From Novosphingobium pokkalii (lineage in GTDB: Bacteria > Pseudomonadota > Alphaproteobacteria > Sphingomonadales > Sphingomonadaceae): 64,000 nucleotides of DNA. Where the stretch lies: positions 1-64,000 of the forward strand of contig NZ_BMZP01000019.1 in the NCBI RefSeq assembly GCF_014652855.1, in the 5' to 3' direction. Numbering within the stretch: the first letter of the stretch is position 1; every line of letters starts with the position of its first letter. A model generated the notes under the pieces. That model did no database searches. It was given only the letters and a program-made list of their open reading frames with translations, and was not told the origin of the DNA. Both the position numbers and the translations under genes were made by a program. Positions 36,430-46,211 of the stretch are shown here, one piece after another.

Positions 36430-37710
36430 ATGCACGATATCCGCCTGATCCGCGAAAATCCGGAAAGCTTCGACGCCGCCCTCGCCCGCCGTGGCGTGGC
36501 CCCCGTCGCCACCGATCTCCTGGCGCTCGACGCCCGCCGCCGCGAGGTGGCGACCCGCATGCAGGAGGCGCAAAGCCGCCGCAACGAAGCCTCCAAGCTG
36601 ATCGGCGCGGCCATGGCCAAGGGCGACAAGGACGCCGCCGAAGCGCTCAAGGCCGAAGTCGCCGCGCTCAAGACCACGCTGCCCGCGCTGGAAGAAGACG
36701 AGCGCCAGCTTTCCGCGCAGGCCGCCGCCGCGCTCGCCGCGCTGCCCAACCTGCCTGCCGATGCCGTGCCCGAAGGCGAGGACGAAGCCGGCAACGTGGA
36801 AGTCAGCCGCTGGGGCACCCCGCGCCAGTTCGCCTTCGCGCCCAAGGAACATGCCGACATTGGCCCCGCGCTGGGCCTGGACTTTGAAACCGGCGCGCTG
36901 ATTTCGGGCGCGCGCTTCACGTTCCTGCGCGGCCAGATGGCGCGCCTGCAACGCGCGCTGGCGCAGTTCATGCTCGATCACCAGACCGGCGTGAACGGCC
37001 ATGTGGAATGCGCGCCGCCCCTGCTGGTCAAGGACGAGGCCGTGTTCGGCACCGGGCAATTGCCCAAGTTTGCCGAAGACCTGTTCCGCACCACCGATGG
37101 CCGCTGGCTGATCCCCACGGCCGAAGTCTCGCTGACCAATGCCGTACGCGAGCAGATCCTGGCGGAAAGCGTGCTGCCGCTGCGCATGACCGCGCTGACC
37201 CCGTGCTTCCGCAGCGAAGCGGGCGCGGCCGGGCGCGACACGCGCGGCTATATCCGCCAGCACCAGTTCGACAAGGTGGAACTGGTCACGATCTGCAAGC
37301 CCGAAGAGTCGGCCGCAGAACACGAGCGGATGACGGCGGCTGCGGAATCGGTGCTCCAGGCGCTGGACCTGCCCTATCGCAAGATGCTGCTCTGCGCCGG
37401 GGACATGGGCTTTACCGCCCGGATCACTTATGACCTGGAAGTGTGGCTGCCCGGGCAGAACGCCTATCGCGAGATTTCCTCGTGCTCCAACTGCGGCGAT
37501 TTCCAGGCGCGGCGGATGAATGCGCGCTATCGTCCTGAAGGCGCGAAGGGCACCGAATTCGTTCATACGCTCAATGGTTCGGGCCTGGCCGTGGGCCGCA
37601 CGCTGGTCGCCGTGCTGGAAAACTACCAGCAGGAAGACGGCTCGGTGGACGTGCCGGCGGCGCTGGCGCCCTACATGGGCGGCCTGACCCGCCTGGTGCC
37701 GCAGGGCTGA
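36430..37710 (+). CDS. serS: Seryl-tRNA synthetase
   Basis: 426 residues. The N-terminal coiled-coil tRNA-binding arm (from MHDIRLIRENPESFDAALARRG) is followed by the class II catalytic core: TAEVSLTN, CFRSEAGAAGRDTRGYIRQHQF (motif 2 region) and NGSGLAVGRTLVAVLENYQ (motif 3). It charges tRNA-Ser with serine in the cytoplasm. The next gene (LysM/M23 endopeptidase) begins 4 bp after the stop, so it is likely co-transcribed. Confidence 0.98.
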   Translation: MHDIRLIRENPESFDAALARRGVAPVATDLLALDARRREVATRMQEAQSRRNEASKLIGAAMAKGDKDAAEALKAEVAALKTTLPALEEDERQLSAQAAAALAALPNLPADAVPEGEDEAGNVEVSRWGTPRQFAFAPKEHADIGPALGLDFETGALISGARFTFLRGQMARLQRALAQFMLDHQTGVNGHVECAPPLLVKDEAVFGTGQLPKFAEDLFRTTDGRWLIPTAEVSLTNAVREQILAESVLPLRMTALTPCFRSEAGAAGRDTRGYIRQHQFDKVELVTICKPEESAAEHERMTAAAESVLQALDLPYRKMLLCAGDMGFTARITYDLEVWLPGQNAYREISSCSNCGDFQARRMNARYRPEGAKGTEFVHTLNGSGLAVGRTLVAVLENYQQEDGSVDVPAALAPYMGGLTRLVPQG

Positions 37711-37714
37711 GGCC

Positions 37715-38488
37715 GTGGCGCGGCCGCACAGCCTGGGCCTGGCGCTCGCGCTGTTGCTGGCCGCGCCCGCGCTGGCCCAACCGCGCCAAAGCCAGCCGCC
37801 ATCTTACGAATCGCCGATCATCGCCTGGACCTATGTGGTCCAGCCCGGCGACACCTTCGCCGCGATTGCCCGGCGCATGGGGGTTTCGATGGCGGCGCTG
37901 GCCGCGGAAAACCGCGTGCCGCTGCCCTATCTGATCACCCAGGGCCAGGTGCTGCGCCGGCCATCGCCGCCCCAGGCGCCCCAGGCGCTGAAACCCGCAT
38001 CACCCACCGCGCCGGTGCGCCGCCCGCCGCCCGCTGCGCGCCCCGCGCCGCCACCGCGCCCTGTGCCGACTCCGGCGCCGTCCCATGCCCGCGAGGCTGG
38101 CGCCCCGCGCCTGGCCTGGCCAACCTCGGGCACGATCGTGGCGCGCTATGGCGTGCCCCACCCGGGCGGACGCGCCAACAACGGCATCGACCTGGCCGCT
38201 TTCACCGGCATGAGCGTCCACGCTGCCGCAGCCGGGCGCGTGGTCTTTGCCGGCAACGAGCCGGAGCGCTTTGGTCAGTTGATCGTGATCGACCACGGCG
38301 GCGGCTGGGTTACCGCCTATGCCTATCTCGGCCGCGTGGACGTGCAGGAAGGGCAGCGCGTGCTTGCCCGACAGGCCATCGCCCGCATCGGCAAGAGCGG
38401 CGAAGCCAAGAAACCCACGCTGCATTTCGAACTGCGCCGCGACAACGTGCCGCGCGATCCGGCACCCTATCTGCCGGTGCGGTTGTGA
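37715..38488 (+). CDS. LysM/M23 cell-wall endopeptidase
   Basis: 257 residues from a GTG. Signal peptide (ALLLAAPALAQP), a LysM domain (YVVQPGDTFAAIARRMGVSM), a Pro/Ala-rich linker, and a C-terminal M23 domain with zinc-ligand segments NNGIDLAA (H replaced by N?) and LHFELRRD. In the classical HxxxD motif, the first ligand reads NNGIDLA, so the first His is Asn here, suggesting an inactive, regulatory NlpD-type protein. NlpD/EnvC-like activators of amidases lack zinc ligands. It probably helps daughter-cell separation in the periplasm. Confidence 0.85.
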   Translation: MARPHSLGLALALLLAAPALAQPRQSQPPSYESPIIAWTYVVQPGDTFAAIARRMGVSMAALAAENRVPLPYLITQGQVLRRPSPPQAPQALKPASPTAPVRRPPPAARPAPPPRPVPTPAPSHAREAGAPRLAWPTSGTIVARYGVPHPGGRANNGIDLAAFTGMSVHAAAAGRVVFAGNEPERFGQLIVIDHGGGWVTAYAYLGRVDVQEGQRVLARQAIARIGKSGEAKKPTLHFELRRDNVPRDPAPYLPVRL

Positions 38489-38506
38489 TGGTTGCGCCTG
38501 GTTTCG

Positions 38507-38602
38507 CACCACCCCCCGGCCCCCTCCTCTGAAGAGGAAGGGGAGTTAAACCGCTGATATGAAAGCCCCCTTCCTCTTTAGAGGAGGGGGTTGGGGGTGG
38601 TG
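38507..38602. repeat. REP-like palindromic element, family A copy 1
   Basis: The outer arms CACCACCCCCC.../...GGGGGTGGTGG enclose inner CCTCCTCTGAAGAGG-like and CCTCTTTAGAGGAGG hairpins. The element occurs again at 62851-62948. It lies between the endopeptidase and DUF1761 genes. Confidence 0.7.
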
Positions 38603-38618
38603 GAAGCCTGCGACGACC

Positions 38619-39035
38619 TCAGTGCCCGCCCAGCAGCCAGAAGATCGTGCCCATCGCCAGGTAGCACAGCAGCACGCAGCCCGCGTCGATCATGGCCAGG
38701 CGCGTGGAGGTGCGCTGCTGGGTATAGCCGATCCACAGGCCGGGAATGACGAACGAGATCGCCAGCCCGCCCGACATCATGAAATAGAGCCAGGGCTTGA
38801 CGCCCAGCGTCGCCGTGCCGACGCGGGCGAACATGTGGCCCATCATCGTGGCGCTGACCAGCAGCAGACCGGCGGTGATCGCCAGCGTGCGCCAGGGTGC
38901 GGTGCGCAGGCCAAGGCCGCCCGGCCCAACTTCGGCAAGCCGCGCGCGCCCGAACAGCGGGCCATACCACAGGCCCTGCACCGCCAGCGCCGCCACCACG
39001 GCCATTATCACTGCCAACCAGTTAACCGGACCCAT
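38619..39035 (-). CDS. DUF1761 membrane protein
   Basis: 138 residues with four membrane helices (NWLAVIMAVVAALAVQGLWYG, LAITAGLLLVSATMMGHMF, LYFMMSGGLAISFVIPGLW, MIDAGCVLLCYLAMGTIFWLL). The small size and helix pattern match DUF1761. The ATG at 39035 is used. It is divergent from rimO. No function is known to me. Confidence 0.75.
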   Translation of the reverse strand: MGPVNWLAVIMAVVAALAVQGLWYGPLFGRARLAEVGPGGLGLRTAPWRTLAITAGLLLVSATMMGHMFARVGTATLGVKPWLYFMMSGGLAISFVIPGLWIGYTQQRTSTRLAMIDAGCVLLCYLAMGTIFWLLGGH

Positions 39036-39244
39036 TGCACCTCTTTCCCGTGCCACGCCCCCGTATGCGCCCCCGCCAGGTGCCACTGCCTAGACCCGGC
39101 GCGCGCAAAGCGCAAACATGTGACAGAAAGTCATCGCTTTCCCTTCACGATCCATCGCACGCTGCCGCCGCCGGCCGCCACGAATCGTGGAAAAGCCATG
39201 ACAAGGTGACGCGCGCCGCTTTTGCGCGTATGGGCGCGCGCACG

Positions 39245-40657
39245 ATGGCCACACTTCCCCCCGATTCCCGCGAAAATTCCGCCACCCCCGCCCCCGAGCC
39301 CAAGCGCGTGGGCATGGTCAGCCTGGGCTGCCCCAAGGCGCTGGTCGATTCCGAACGCATCCTCACCCGCCTGCGCGCCGATGGCTATGCCATGAGCGCC
39401 GATTATGCCGGGGCCGACGTGGTGCTGGTCAACACCTGCGGCTTCCTCGATTCGGCCAAGGAGGAAAGCCTGGCCGCGATCGGCGAGGCGATTGCCGAGA
39501 ACGGCCGCGTGATCGTGACCGGGTGCATGGGCAACGAGGCCGACGTGATCCGCGCGCGGTTTCCCGATGTCCTGGCCGTGACCGGCGCGCACCAGTATGA
39601 AGCCGTGGTGGAGGCCGTGCACGAAGCAGCGCCCCCGGCGATGGGGCCATACTTCGACCTGATCCCCCAGGCGCTCGACGACATGGGCGGGGTCAAGCTC
39701 ACCCCGCGCCATTACGGCTATCTCAAGATTTCCGAAGGCTGCAACCACGCCTGCTCGTTCTGCATCATTCCCGATCTGCGCGGGAAACTGGCCAGCCGGC
39801 GGATCGACGCCGTGCTGCGCGAGGCGGAAAAGCTGGTTGCCGCCGGCACTCGCGAACTGCTGGTGATCAGCCAGGATACCTCGGCCTATGGCGTGGACGT
39901 GCGCCATGAAACGCGGCAGTGGAAAGGCCGCGAGGTGCGCACGCACATGACCGACCTGGCGCGCGAACTGGGGCAGTTGCGCACGCCCGATGGCCAGGTG
40001 CCGTGGGTGCGGCTGCACTATGTCTATCCCTATCCGCATGTGGACCAGGTGATCCCGCTGATGGCGCAAGGGCTGCTCACGCCCTATCTGGACATTCCGT
40101 TCCAGCACGCCAGCCCCAAGGTGCTGCGCGCGATGAAGCGCCCGGCCAACGAGGCCAAGGTGCTCGACCGCATCAAGGCCTGGCGCGCGATCTGCCCCGA
40201 TCTCGCCATCCGCTCCAGCTTCGTCGTCGGCTTCCCCGGCGAGACGGAAGAAGATTTCCAGTACCTGCTCGACTGGCTCGATGAAGCCCAGCTCGATCGC
40301 GTCGGTGCGTTCCGGTTCGAGCCGGTGGAAGGCGCGGCAGCCAACGCCCTGCCCGATCCGGTGCCCGAAGCGGTGAAGGAAGAGCGCTATGCCCGGATCA
40401 TGGCCAAGACCGAAGCGATCAGCGCCGCGCGCCTGGCCGCCAAGGTCGGCCGCACGATCCGCGTGATCATCGACGATGTGGGCGAGCCGGACGAGGACGG
40501 CGACATCGGCGCCACCGGCCGCAGCCAGGCCGACGCACCCGAAATCGACGGCGCGGTCTATCTGCGCAACGTGCCCGAAAGCCTCAAGGCCGGCGATTTC
40601 GTCGATGTGCTGGTCGAAGAGGCTGACGCCCACGACCTGTTCGGCGTGATCGCGTAA
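39245..40657 (+). CDS. rimO: Ribosomal protein S12 methylthiotransferase RimO
   Basis: 470 residues. N-terminal UPF0004 domain with cluster cysteines in SLGCPKALVDSE, NTCGFLDSAKEES and TGCMGNEAD; radical-SAM domain with CNHACSFC (CxxxCxxC); and a C-terminal TRAM domain. It attaches a methylthio group to Asp of ribosomal protein S12 using SAM and two 4Fe-4S clusters. Start at the ATG 39245. Confidence 0.96.
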   Translation: MATLPPDSRENSATPAPEPKRVGMVSLGCPKALVDSERILTRLRADGYAMSADYAGADVVLVNTCGFLDSAKEESLAAIGEAIAENGRVIVTGCMGNEADVIRARFPDVLAVTGAHQYEAVVEAVHEAAPPAMGPYFDLIPQALDDMGGVKLTPRHYGYLKISEGCNHACSFCIIPDLRGKLASRRIDAVLREAEKLVAAGTRELLVISQDTSAYGVDVRHETRQWKGREVRTHMTDLARELGQLRTPDGQVPWVRLHYVYPYPHVDQVIPLMAQGLLTPYLDIPFQHASPKVLRAMKRPANEAKVLDRIKAWRAICPDLAIRSSFVVGFPGETEEDFQYLLDWLDEAQLDRVGAFRFEPVEGAAANALPDPVPEAVKEERYARIMAKTEAISAARLAAKVGRTIRVIIDDVGEPDEDGDIGATGRSQADAPEIDGAVYLRNVPESLKAGDFVDVLVEEADAHDLFGVIA

Positions 40658-40675
40658 CCGCCCGGCCCGAAGCGC

Positions 40676-41596
40676 TCAACCGTCGAGCGCTTCGGTCGCG
40701 CTGTCGCGCGGACGCACATAGACGCGCGCCACGATCGGGAATTGCGCGGCCACTTGCGTCTCGATCGCCAGCACGATCCGCTCCACGTCGCGCGCGGTGA
40801 TCGTATCCTCGAAATCGGCGCTGATGATCACCGTCACCATCGTCGGTGCGCTGTGCACGGTCAGCACTTCGTGCACGCGCACCACGCCGGCATGGGCAGC
40901 AGCGGTCTTGCGGATCGCGGCGACCATCTGCGGATCGGCCGCCTCACCGATCAGCAGGCCCTTGGCTTCATAAAGCAGGATCAGCGCCAGCGCGCCCAGC
41001 ACCAGGCCGATCAGCACCGAGGCCAGGCCATCCCACAGCGGATTGCCGGTCACCAGGCTCATGCCCAGGCCGAGAGCCGCGAGCACGAGGCCGGTCAGCG
41101 CGCCCGAATCCTCCAGCAGGATCACCAGCGTCGGTGCATCCTTGGTATCGCGGATGGCCGCCCAGATCGTGCCGCGCCGGCCACGATTGAAATCGCCCAG
41201 CGCCGCCAGGATCGACCAGCCCTCAAGCGCGAAGGCGATGCCCAGCACGATGAAGGCGATCAGCGGGCTGGTCGCCGGCTCCGGGTGCAGGATGTGCAGC
41301 ACGCCTTCATAGACCGAGACCCCCGCCCCCAGCGCAAAGACCAGGATGGCGACGATGAAGCTCCAGAAATAGAGCTCACGACCATAGCCGAAGGGATGGA
41401 GCGCATCAGCCGGCTTGGTCGCGCGCGAGCGGCCATGCAGCAGCAGCAACTGGTTGGTCGAATCGACCAGACTGTGCACCCCTTCGGTCAGCATGGCAGA
41501 CGATCCGGTCAGCGCCGCGGCCACGAATTTGGCCCCGGCAATGCCCAGGTTCGCCCCCAAGGCTATCAAGATGGTGCGTGTCGATCCCCCGGCCAT
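40676..41596 (-). CDS. Cation diffusion facilitator family transporter
   Basis: 306 residues, about six membrane helices. The metal-site helix carries HSLVD (TEGVHSLVDSTNQ) and the N-terminal GANLGIAGAKF is typical of CDF proteins. A C-terminal cytoplasmic domain (about residues 210-306, TVHSAPTMVTVIISADFED) is the usual metal-sensing dimer. It exports divalent cations (Zn, Fe, Mn or Cd) against protons. Metal specificity not readable. Confidence 0.9.
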   Translation of the reverse strand: MAGGSTRTILIALGANLGIAGAKFVAAALTGSSAMLTEGVHSLVDSTNQLLLLHGRSRATKPADALHPFGYGRELYFWSFIVAILVFALGAGVSVYEGVLHILHPEPATSPLIAFIVLGIAFALEGWSILAALGDFNRGRRGTIWAAIRDTKDAPTLVILLEDSGALTGLVLAALGLGMSLVTGNPLWDGLASVLIGLVLGALALILLYEAKGLLIGEAADPQMVAAIRKTAAAHAGVVRVHEVLTVHSAPTMVTVIISADFEDTITARDVERIVLAIETQVAAQFPIVARVYVRPRDSATEALDG

Positions 41597-41709
41597 GCGC
41601 GGTCTGTTCCCCTGTTGCCATTGTCGTGACGGTGCCACTTCATCACGATGTTGGGGGGCTAACGCGCAAGTCGGCAAAATGTCACGCCGAAATCGTGACC
41701 GGGCGTGTG

Positions 41710-43488
41710 TCAGGCGGCCAGACGGTCATAGGACGAGGAACCGCCGCCATGGCCCAGATCGAACCGGCCGACGAGCTGGCCCAGCGCATTGGCTTCGTTC
41801 GACAGGCTGCGCGAGGCGGCCGTGGCCTCCTCAACCAGCGCGGCATTGGCCTGGGTGATGCGGTCCATGTCGGATACCACGGTGTCGACCTGGCCGATCG
41901 CGCCCGCCTGTTCCTCGGCCGAGCGGGCGATCGCCTCGATCATTTCCGACAGGCGCGAGGTGCGCTCCACGATCTGGCCCAGCGCGCTCTGCGTCTCGCC
42001 GATCATCTGCACGCCGTTGCCCACGTCGCGGTCGCTCTCGCGGATGATCGCGGTGATGTCCTTGGCCGCTTCGGACGAGCGCTGCGCCAGGCTGCGCACT
42101 TCGCTGGCGACCACGGCAAAGCCCTTGCCGGCGTCGCCCGCACGCGCCGCTTCGACCCCGGCGTTGAGCGCCAGCAGGTTGGTCTGGAACGCGATCCCTT
42201 CGATCAGCGCGACGATTTCCTGCATGCGGTTGCTGGACTTGGCGATTTCCTCCATCGCCGCCACGGCCTGGGTCATCGTTTCGCCACTGGCGCGCGCTTC
42301 GTGGCGGGTCTGGCGGGCGGTGTCGCTGGCTTCCTTGGCGGTCTGCGCGGTCTGGGTCACGGTGGTGCTCAGCTCACGCACGGCAGCCGCGGATTCCTCC
42401 AGCGCGGCGGCCTGGTTTTCGGTGCGGCTCGACAGGTCGTGGCTGGCCGAGGCGATTTCGCTTGCCCCCACGCGCACGCCCTGGGCCGCCTGGGTCACCT
42501 GCCCCAGGGCATCGGCTAGGCTGGCCATCGACTGGTTGAAATCGATCCGCAACTGTTCGTAATCGCCCGGGAATGTCTCATTGATACGATGCGACAGGCG
42601 GCCTTCGCGCAGCGCGGTGAGGCCCGCGCCGAGCGCGCCGACCACCTGCTGCTGCACCGCCATGCGCTCTTCCCCGGCCCGCGCCGCGCGCCGCGCGACG
42701 AAGTCCTTGATGCCCTCCAGCGCACGGGCGATGTCCCCCACTTCGTCGGTCAGGTCATGCCCCGGCACGGCGCGGTCGATCTGGCCACCCGCCATGTCCT
42801 GCATCGCGCCGGAAAGCTGGGCAAGCGGCGTGGACACGCGCACCCGGAACAGCAGCGCGACACCCAGCCCGACGACCACGGCAAAAACGCCGGTGGCGAT
42901 CGCCAGCGTCTGGAGATGGTGCGCCTGGGCGGAGCCGGCGGCCGTGTCATCCTTGGCCAGGGCGGCATTGCGCGCGGCCAGGGCGGCGATGCGCTTGCCC
43001 ATGTCCAGGCCGATCGGATTCATCTTGTCGCGAAACGCAGCATAGGCTTCGTCATTGCGGTTCTGGAGCGAAAACTCGCGCACCGGCCGTGCTTCCTTGA
43101 CCCAGGACTTGAACACACCTTGCAGTTCGGTCACCGCCTGGAGTTCGTCGCTGTCCCCCTTGGTCTCCTGCATCGTGCGATAATCGCCCAAGGCCTTGTC
43201 GAATTCGGCGATCTTGGTTTCCAAATCGGCATCGAGCCGCCGGGTTTCGGTGAGTTCGTTGGACAGGATGTGCTTGGCGATGGTCAGCCGCAGATCGCCG
43301 ACAATGCCGCGCAAATGGATGAGCGCAGTGAGCGTGGGCACCGTATCGTCGGCCATGGCGTTAAGGCGCCCGCCCAGGCTGGACGTGGCGGTGATCGCCA
43401 TGCCCGCGCTGCCCACCGCCGCCAGGGCGAGCAGCAGGGTGCCAAACAGCGAAATCGTGCGGATGCGCAAAGAGCCAAGAACGGACAT
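41710..43488 (-). CDS. Methyl-accepting chemotaxis protein
   Basis: 592 residues. An N-terminal membrane helix (ISLFGTLLLALAAVGSAGMAI) and a periplasmic four-helix-bundle domain, a second helix near 210 (TLAIATGVFAVVVGLGVALLF), a HAMP domain and a signalling coiled coil with the conserved hairpin (EGIAFQTNLLALNAGVEAARAG). No C-terminal pentapeptide for CheR is visible. It senses a small ligand and drives CheA. Start at 43488 because it gives a normal membrane helix. The ligand is unknown. Confidence 0.93.
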   Translation of the reverse strand: MSVLGSLRIRTISLFGTLLLALAAVGSAGMAITATSSLGGRLNAMADDTVPTLTALIHLRGIVGDLRLTIAKHILSNELTETRRLDADLETKIAEFDKALGDYRTMQETKGDSDELQAVTELQGVFKSWVKEARPVREFSLQNRNDEAYAAFRDKMNPIGLDMGKRIAALAARNAALAKDDTAAGSAQAHHLQTLAIATGVFAVVVGLGVALLFRVRVSTPLAQLSGAMQDMAGGQIDRAVPGHDLTDEVGDIARALEGIKDFVARRAARAGEERMAVQQQVVGALGAGLTALREGRLSHRINETFPGDYEQLRIDFNQSMASLADALGQVTQAAQGVRVGASEIASASHDLSSRTENQAAALEESAAAVRELSTTVTQTAQTAKEASDTARQTRHEARASGETMTQAVAAMEEIAKSSNRMQEIVALIEGIAFQTNLLALNAGVEAARAGDAGKGFAVVASEVRSLAQRSSEAAKDITAIIRESDRDVGNGVQMIGETQSALGQIVERTSRLSEMIEAIARSAEEQAGAIGQVDTVVSDMDRITQANAALVEEATAASRSLSNEANALGQLVGRFDLGHGGGSSSYDRLAA

Positions 43489-43608
43489 GCAACCAACCCT
43501 TGCCAGTAATGATCCGCGCAAGACGGCGCGGCTTGGCAGGGTTAATGGACTGGCCACCGTTAAACCGGCGCGAGAGCCATATAAGGAAATGTGGCTAGAC
43601 GGTCGCCG

Positions 43609-44598
43609 TCAAAGCCAGCCGATGCGCCGGAAGCGCCAGTAGAGCCCGCCACAGACCGTCAGGATCACACCCAGGACGACGAAATAGCCGTAATGCCACT
43701 TCAGCTCCGGCATGAAATCGAAATTCATGCCATAGATGCCGGCGATGGCGGTGGGCACGGCCAGCAGCCCCGCCCAGGCGGCAAGCTGGCGGGTCATCTC
43801 GCCCTGGCGATGCTGTTCGAGCAGGCTCGCGGTCTCGACGATGGCCGCCAGCGTTTCCTTGAGCCCGCGCATGCGCGCCATGGCCCGGCGCACATGGTCG
43901 AGCACGTCGCGGAACCAGATCCGCGCGGTCGGGTCGATCAGCGCCACTTCGGTCTCGGCCAGGCGCTCGCACACTTCCTCCATCGGCCCGACGATGCGCT
44001 CGAACCGGCGCAACTGGCGGCGCAGACGAAAGATGCGGCGGATCGTCTGTTGCTCGGGAAAGACATCGATCGCGGCTTCTTCCATGGCATGGGCCACGGA
44101 CTCCAACTGATCCATGATCGGCAGATAGCCATCGACGATGAAATCGAGAATGGCATGCAGCACATAGTCTGCGCCTTCGGCCAGGCGCTCGGGATCGGCT
44201 TCCAGCGTGGCGCGCAGGCCCAGGTGCGCCCGGTTGGACCCGAACCGCACCGAAATGACGAAATCCGCACCCAGGAAAAACGCGGTCTGGCCATAGACCA
44301 GCGTTTCCCCCGGCTCCAGCGTGGCGGTGCGCGCCACCACGAACAGATGCTTCTGGTACTGGTCCACCTTGGGCATCTGCTGCGGATTGAGCGCATCCTC
44401 GATCGCCAGCGGATGCAGGCCATAGTGGCGCGCAACCTGGTCCATCTCCTCGTGCGAGGGTTCGCACAGGCCGATCCAGTCGAACGCACCATCGGGGACA
44501 GGCGAAAAGCCTTCGTCCAGATCGAGTGGGCCGGGAACACGGGCAGCGGAGCGGCCGGCAGGATCGGGCGCATAGCGGCGCGCGGCGATGATCGTCAT
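43609..44598 (-). CDS. corA: CorA-family magnesium/cobalt transporter
   Basis: 329 residues. A long soluble N-terminal domain with helices forming the funnel, then two C-terminal membrane helices with the selectivity motif GMN (AGIYGMNFDF). The end is WRFRRIGWL. It imports Mg2+ through a pentameric channel; some family members export or carry other divalents. It is divergent from the flavoprotein gene at 44676. Confidence 0.93.
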   Translation of the reverse strand: MTIIAARRYAPDPAGRSAARVPGPLDLDEGFSPVPDGAFDWIGLCEPSHEEMDQVARHYGLHPLAIEDALNPQQMPKVDQYQKHLFVVARTATLEPGETLVYGQTAFFLGADFVISVRFGSNRAHLGLRATLEADPERLAEGADYVLHAILDFIVDGYLPIMDQLESVAHAMEEAAIDVFPEQQTIRRIFRLRRQLRRFERIVGPMEEVCERLAETEVALIDPTARIWFRDVLDHVRRAMARMRGLKETLAAIVETASLLEQHRQGEMTRQLAAWAGLLAVPTAIAGIYGMNFDFMPELKWHYGYFVVLGVILTVCGGLYWRFRRIGWL

Positions 44599-44675
44599 GG
44601 CAGCTTATGTGGCAATGCCGCGCGCAAAGCGCAATCGCACTGGCCAAAACCGCCACAGGCCTTACTGCCAACGCC

Positions 44676-46211
44676 GTGACACAAGCTCCCGATCTGGACG
44701 TGGCGATCATCGGCGCCGGCATCAGCGGCATCAGCATGGCCGCACATATCGCGCGCGATTGCCCCGGCCGCCGCTTTGCCGTGCTGGAACGGCGGGCGGC
44801 GGTGGGCGGCACCTGGGATCTGTTCCGCTATCCCGGTGTGCGGTCGGACAGCGACATGCACACTCTGGGCTTCGGCTTTGCCCCGTGGCGCGGGGCCGAT
44901 GCCATTGCCGATGGCGCGGCGATCCGGGACTATCTGAACGAGGTTGTCGCGCAGCATGACCTGGCCCAGCATATCCGCACCGGCACGCAGGTGACCGCCG
45001 CCGAGTGGGACAGCACGGCTGCCTGCTGGCGGCTGGACTGGAAGACCGAAGGGCAAGGGGGCGCACAAGGCACTGCCGGGCACCTGACCGCGCGATTCCT
45101 CGTGCTGGCGGCCGGCTATTACGATCACGATGCGGCGCATGACCCTGCCTTGCCGGGGCAGGCCGAGTTTGCCGGGCCGATGGTGCTGCCCCAGTTCTGG
45201 CCGCAGGATCTGGACGTGGCCGGCAAGCGCGTGGTGGTGATCGGATCGGGCGCCACCGCCGCCACGCTGGTGCCCGCCCTGGCGCAGCGCGGCGCGCAGG
45301 TCACCATGCTGCAACGCACGCCCACCTGGTTCATCGCCAGCCCGCGTCGGGACCGGCTGGCCCATCTGCTCAACCGCGTTCTGCCCGCCCCGCTTGCCGC
45401 GCGGCTGGTGCGCTGGCGCAATATCCGCCTGGGCGCGTGGTTCTACAACCGAGCCCGCCAGGCGCCGGGCAAAGTCGGCGCCTGGCTCAAGCGCCGGGCC
45501 GCCCGCGCGCTCGGCCCGGCCTGGGACGAAGTGGCGTTCACGCCGCCCTATGGCCCCTGGCAGCAGCGCCTGTGCCTGGTGCCCGATGGCGATCTGTTCG
45601 CCGCCATCCGATCCGGTCAGGCCCGGGTGGTGACCGGCCGGATCGCCCGGATCGAGCGCGACGGGATCAGCCTGGAAAACGGCGGGCTGGAAAATGGCGG
45701 GCGCCTGGCCGCCGACGTGATCGTCAAGGCCACCGGCCTGAAACTGGCGGTGGCCGGCAAGATCGCCCTGCGGCGCGACGGCGTGGCGATCAACCTCGCC
45801 GATCATCTGCACTACAAGGACTGCATGCTGTCCAACCTGCCCAACCTGGTGCAGGTGTTCGGCTATCTCAACGCCTCATGGACGCTGCGCGCCGATCTTG
45901 TCGCCGCGTTCACCGCCCGCGTGCTCAACCATATGGCGCAGACCGGCGCCCAGGTCGCCACCCCGGTCCTGCCTGCCGACCATGGCCTGGAGATCGACGA
46001 GACGCCGGCCTTTTCGTCGGGCTATCTGCTGCGCGGCCAGCATCTTTTGCCGCGCAGCAGCACGGAGCGGCGCTGGCGACTGAACCACGATTACCTGTCC
46101 GATCGGGCATTCCTGCGCCGCGATCCGCTGGAAGACGGGGTCTTGCGCTTTGACCATGCCCCGCCCCGGCTTGCGCCTTGGCCCGATTGCGCTATCGATA
46201 CCCCCCGATGA
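44676..46211 (+). CDS. Flavin-dependent monooxygenase, Baeyer-Villiger-like
   Basis: 511 residues from the GTG at 44676; an ATG at 44607 is possible but would leave only 8 bp to the divergent corA start. FAD Rossmann motif GAGISGISMAAHI, the GGTWDLFRYPGVRSDSD segment of class B monooxygenases and NADPH motif GSGATAATLVPAL are present. The Baeyer-Villiger fingerprint FxGxxxHxxxWP reads FAGPMVLPQFWP, so the conserved His is Leu. Its stop overlaps the CinA-like start by 4 bp. A monooxygenase or related oxidase on a ketone or hydrophobic substrate is expected; activity with the changed His is uncertain. Confidence 0.85.
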   Translation: MTQAPDLDVAIIGAGISGISMAAHIARDCPGRRFAVLERRAAVGGTWDLFRYPGVRSDSDMHTLGFGFAPWRGADAIADGAAIRDYLNEVVAQHDLAQHIRTGTQVTAAEWDSTAACWRLDWKTEGQGGAQGTAGHLTARFLVLAAGYYDHDAAHDPALPGQAEFAGPMVLPQFWPQDLDVAGKRVVVIGSGATAATLVPALAQRGAQVTMLQRTPTWFIASPRRDRLAHLLNRVLPAPLAARLVRWRNIRLGAWFYNRARQAPGKVGAWLKRRAARALGPAWDEVAFTPPYGPWQQRLCLVPDGDLFAAIRSGQARVVTGRIARIERDGISLENGGLENGGRLAADVIVKATGLKLAVAGKIALRRDGVAINLADHLHYKDCMLSNLPNLVQVFGYLNASWTLRADLVAAFTARVLNHMAQTGAQVATPVLPADHGLEIDETPAFSSGYLLRGQHLLPRSSTERRWRLNHDYLSDRAFLRRDPLEDGVLRFDHAPPRLAPWPDCAIDTPR

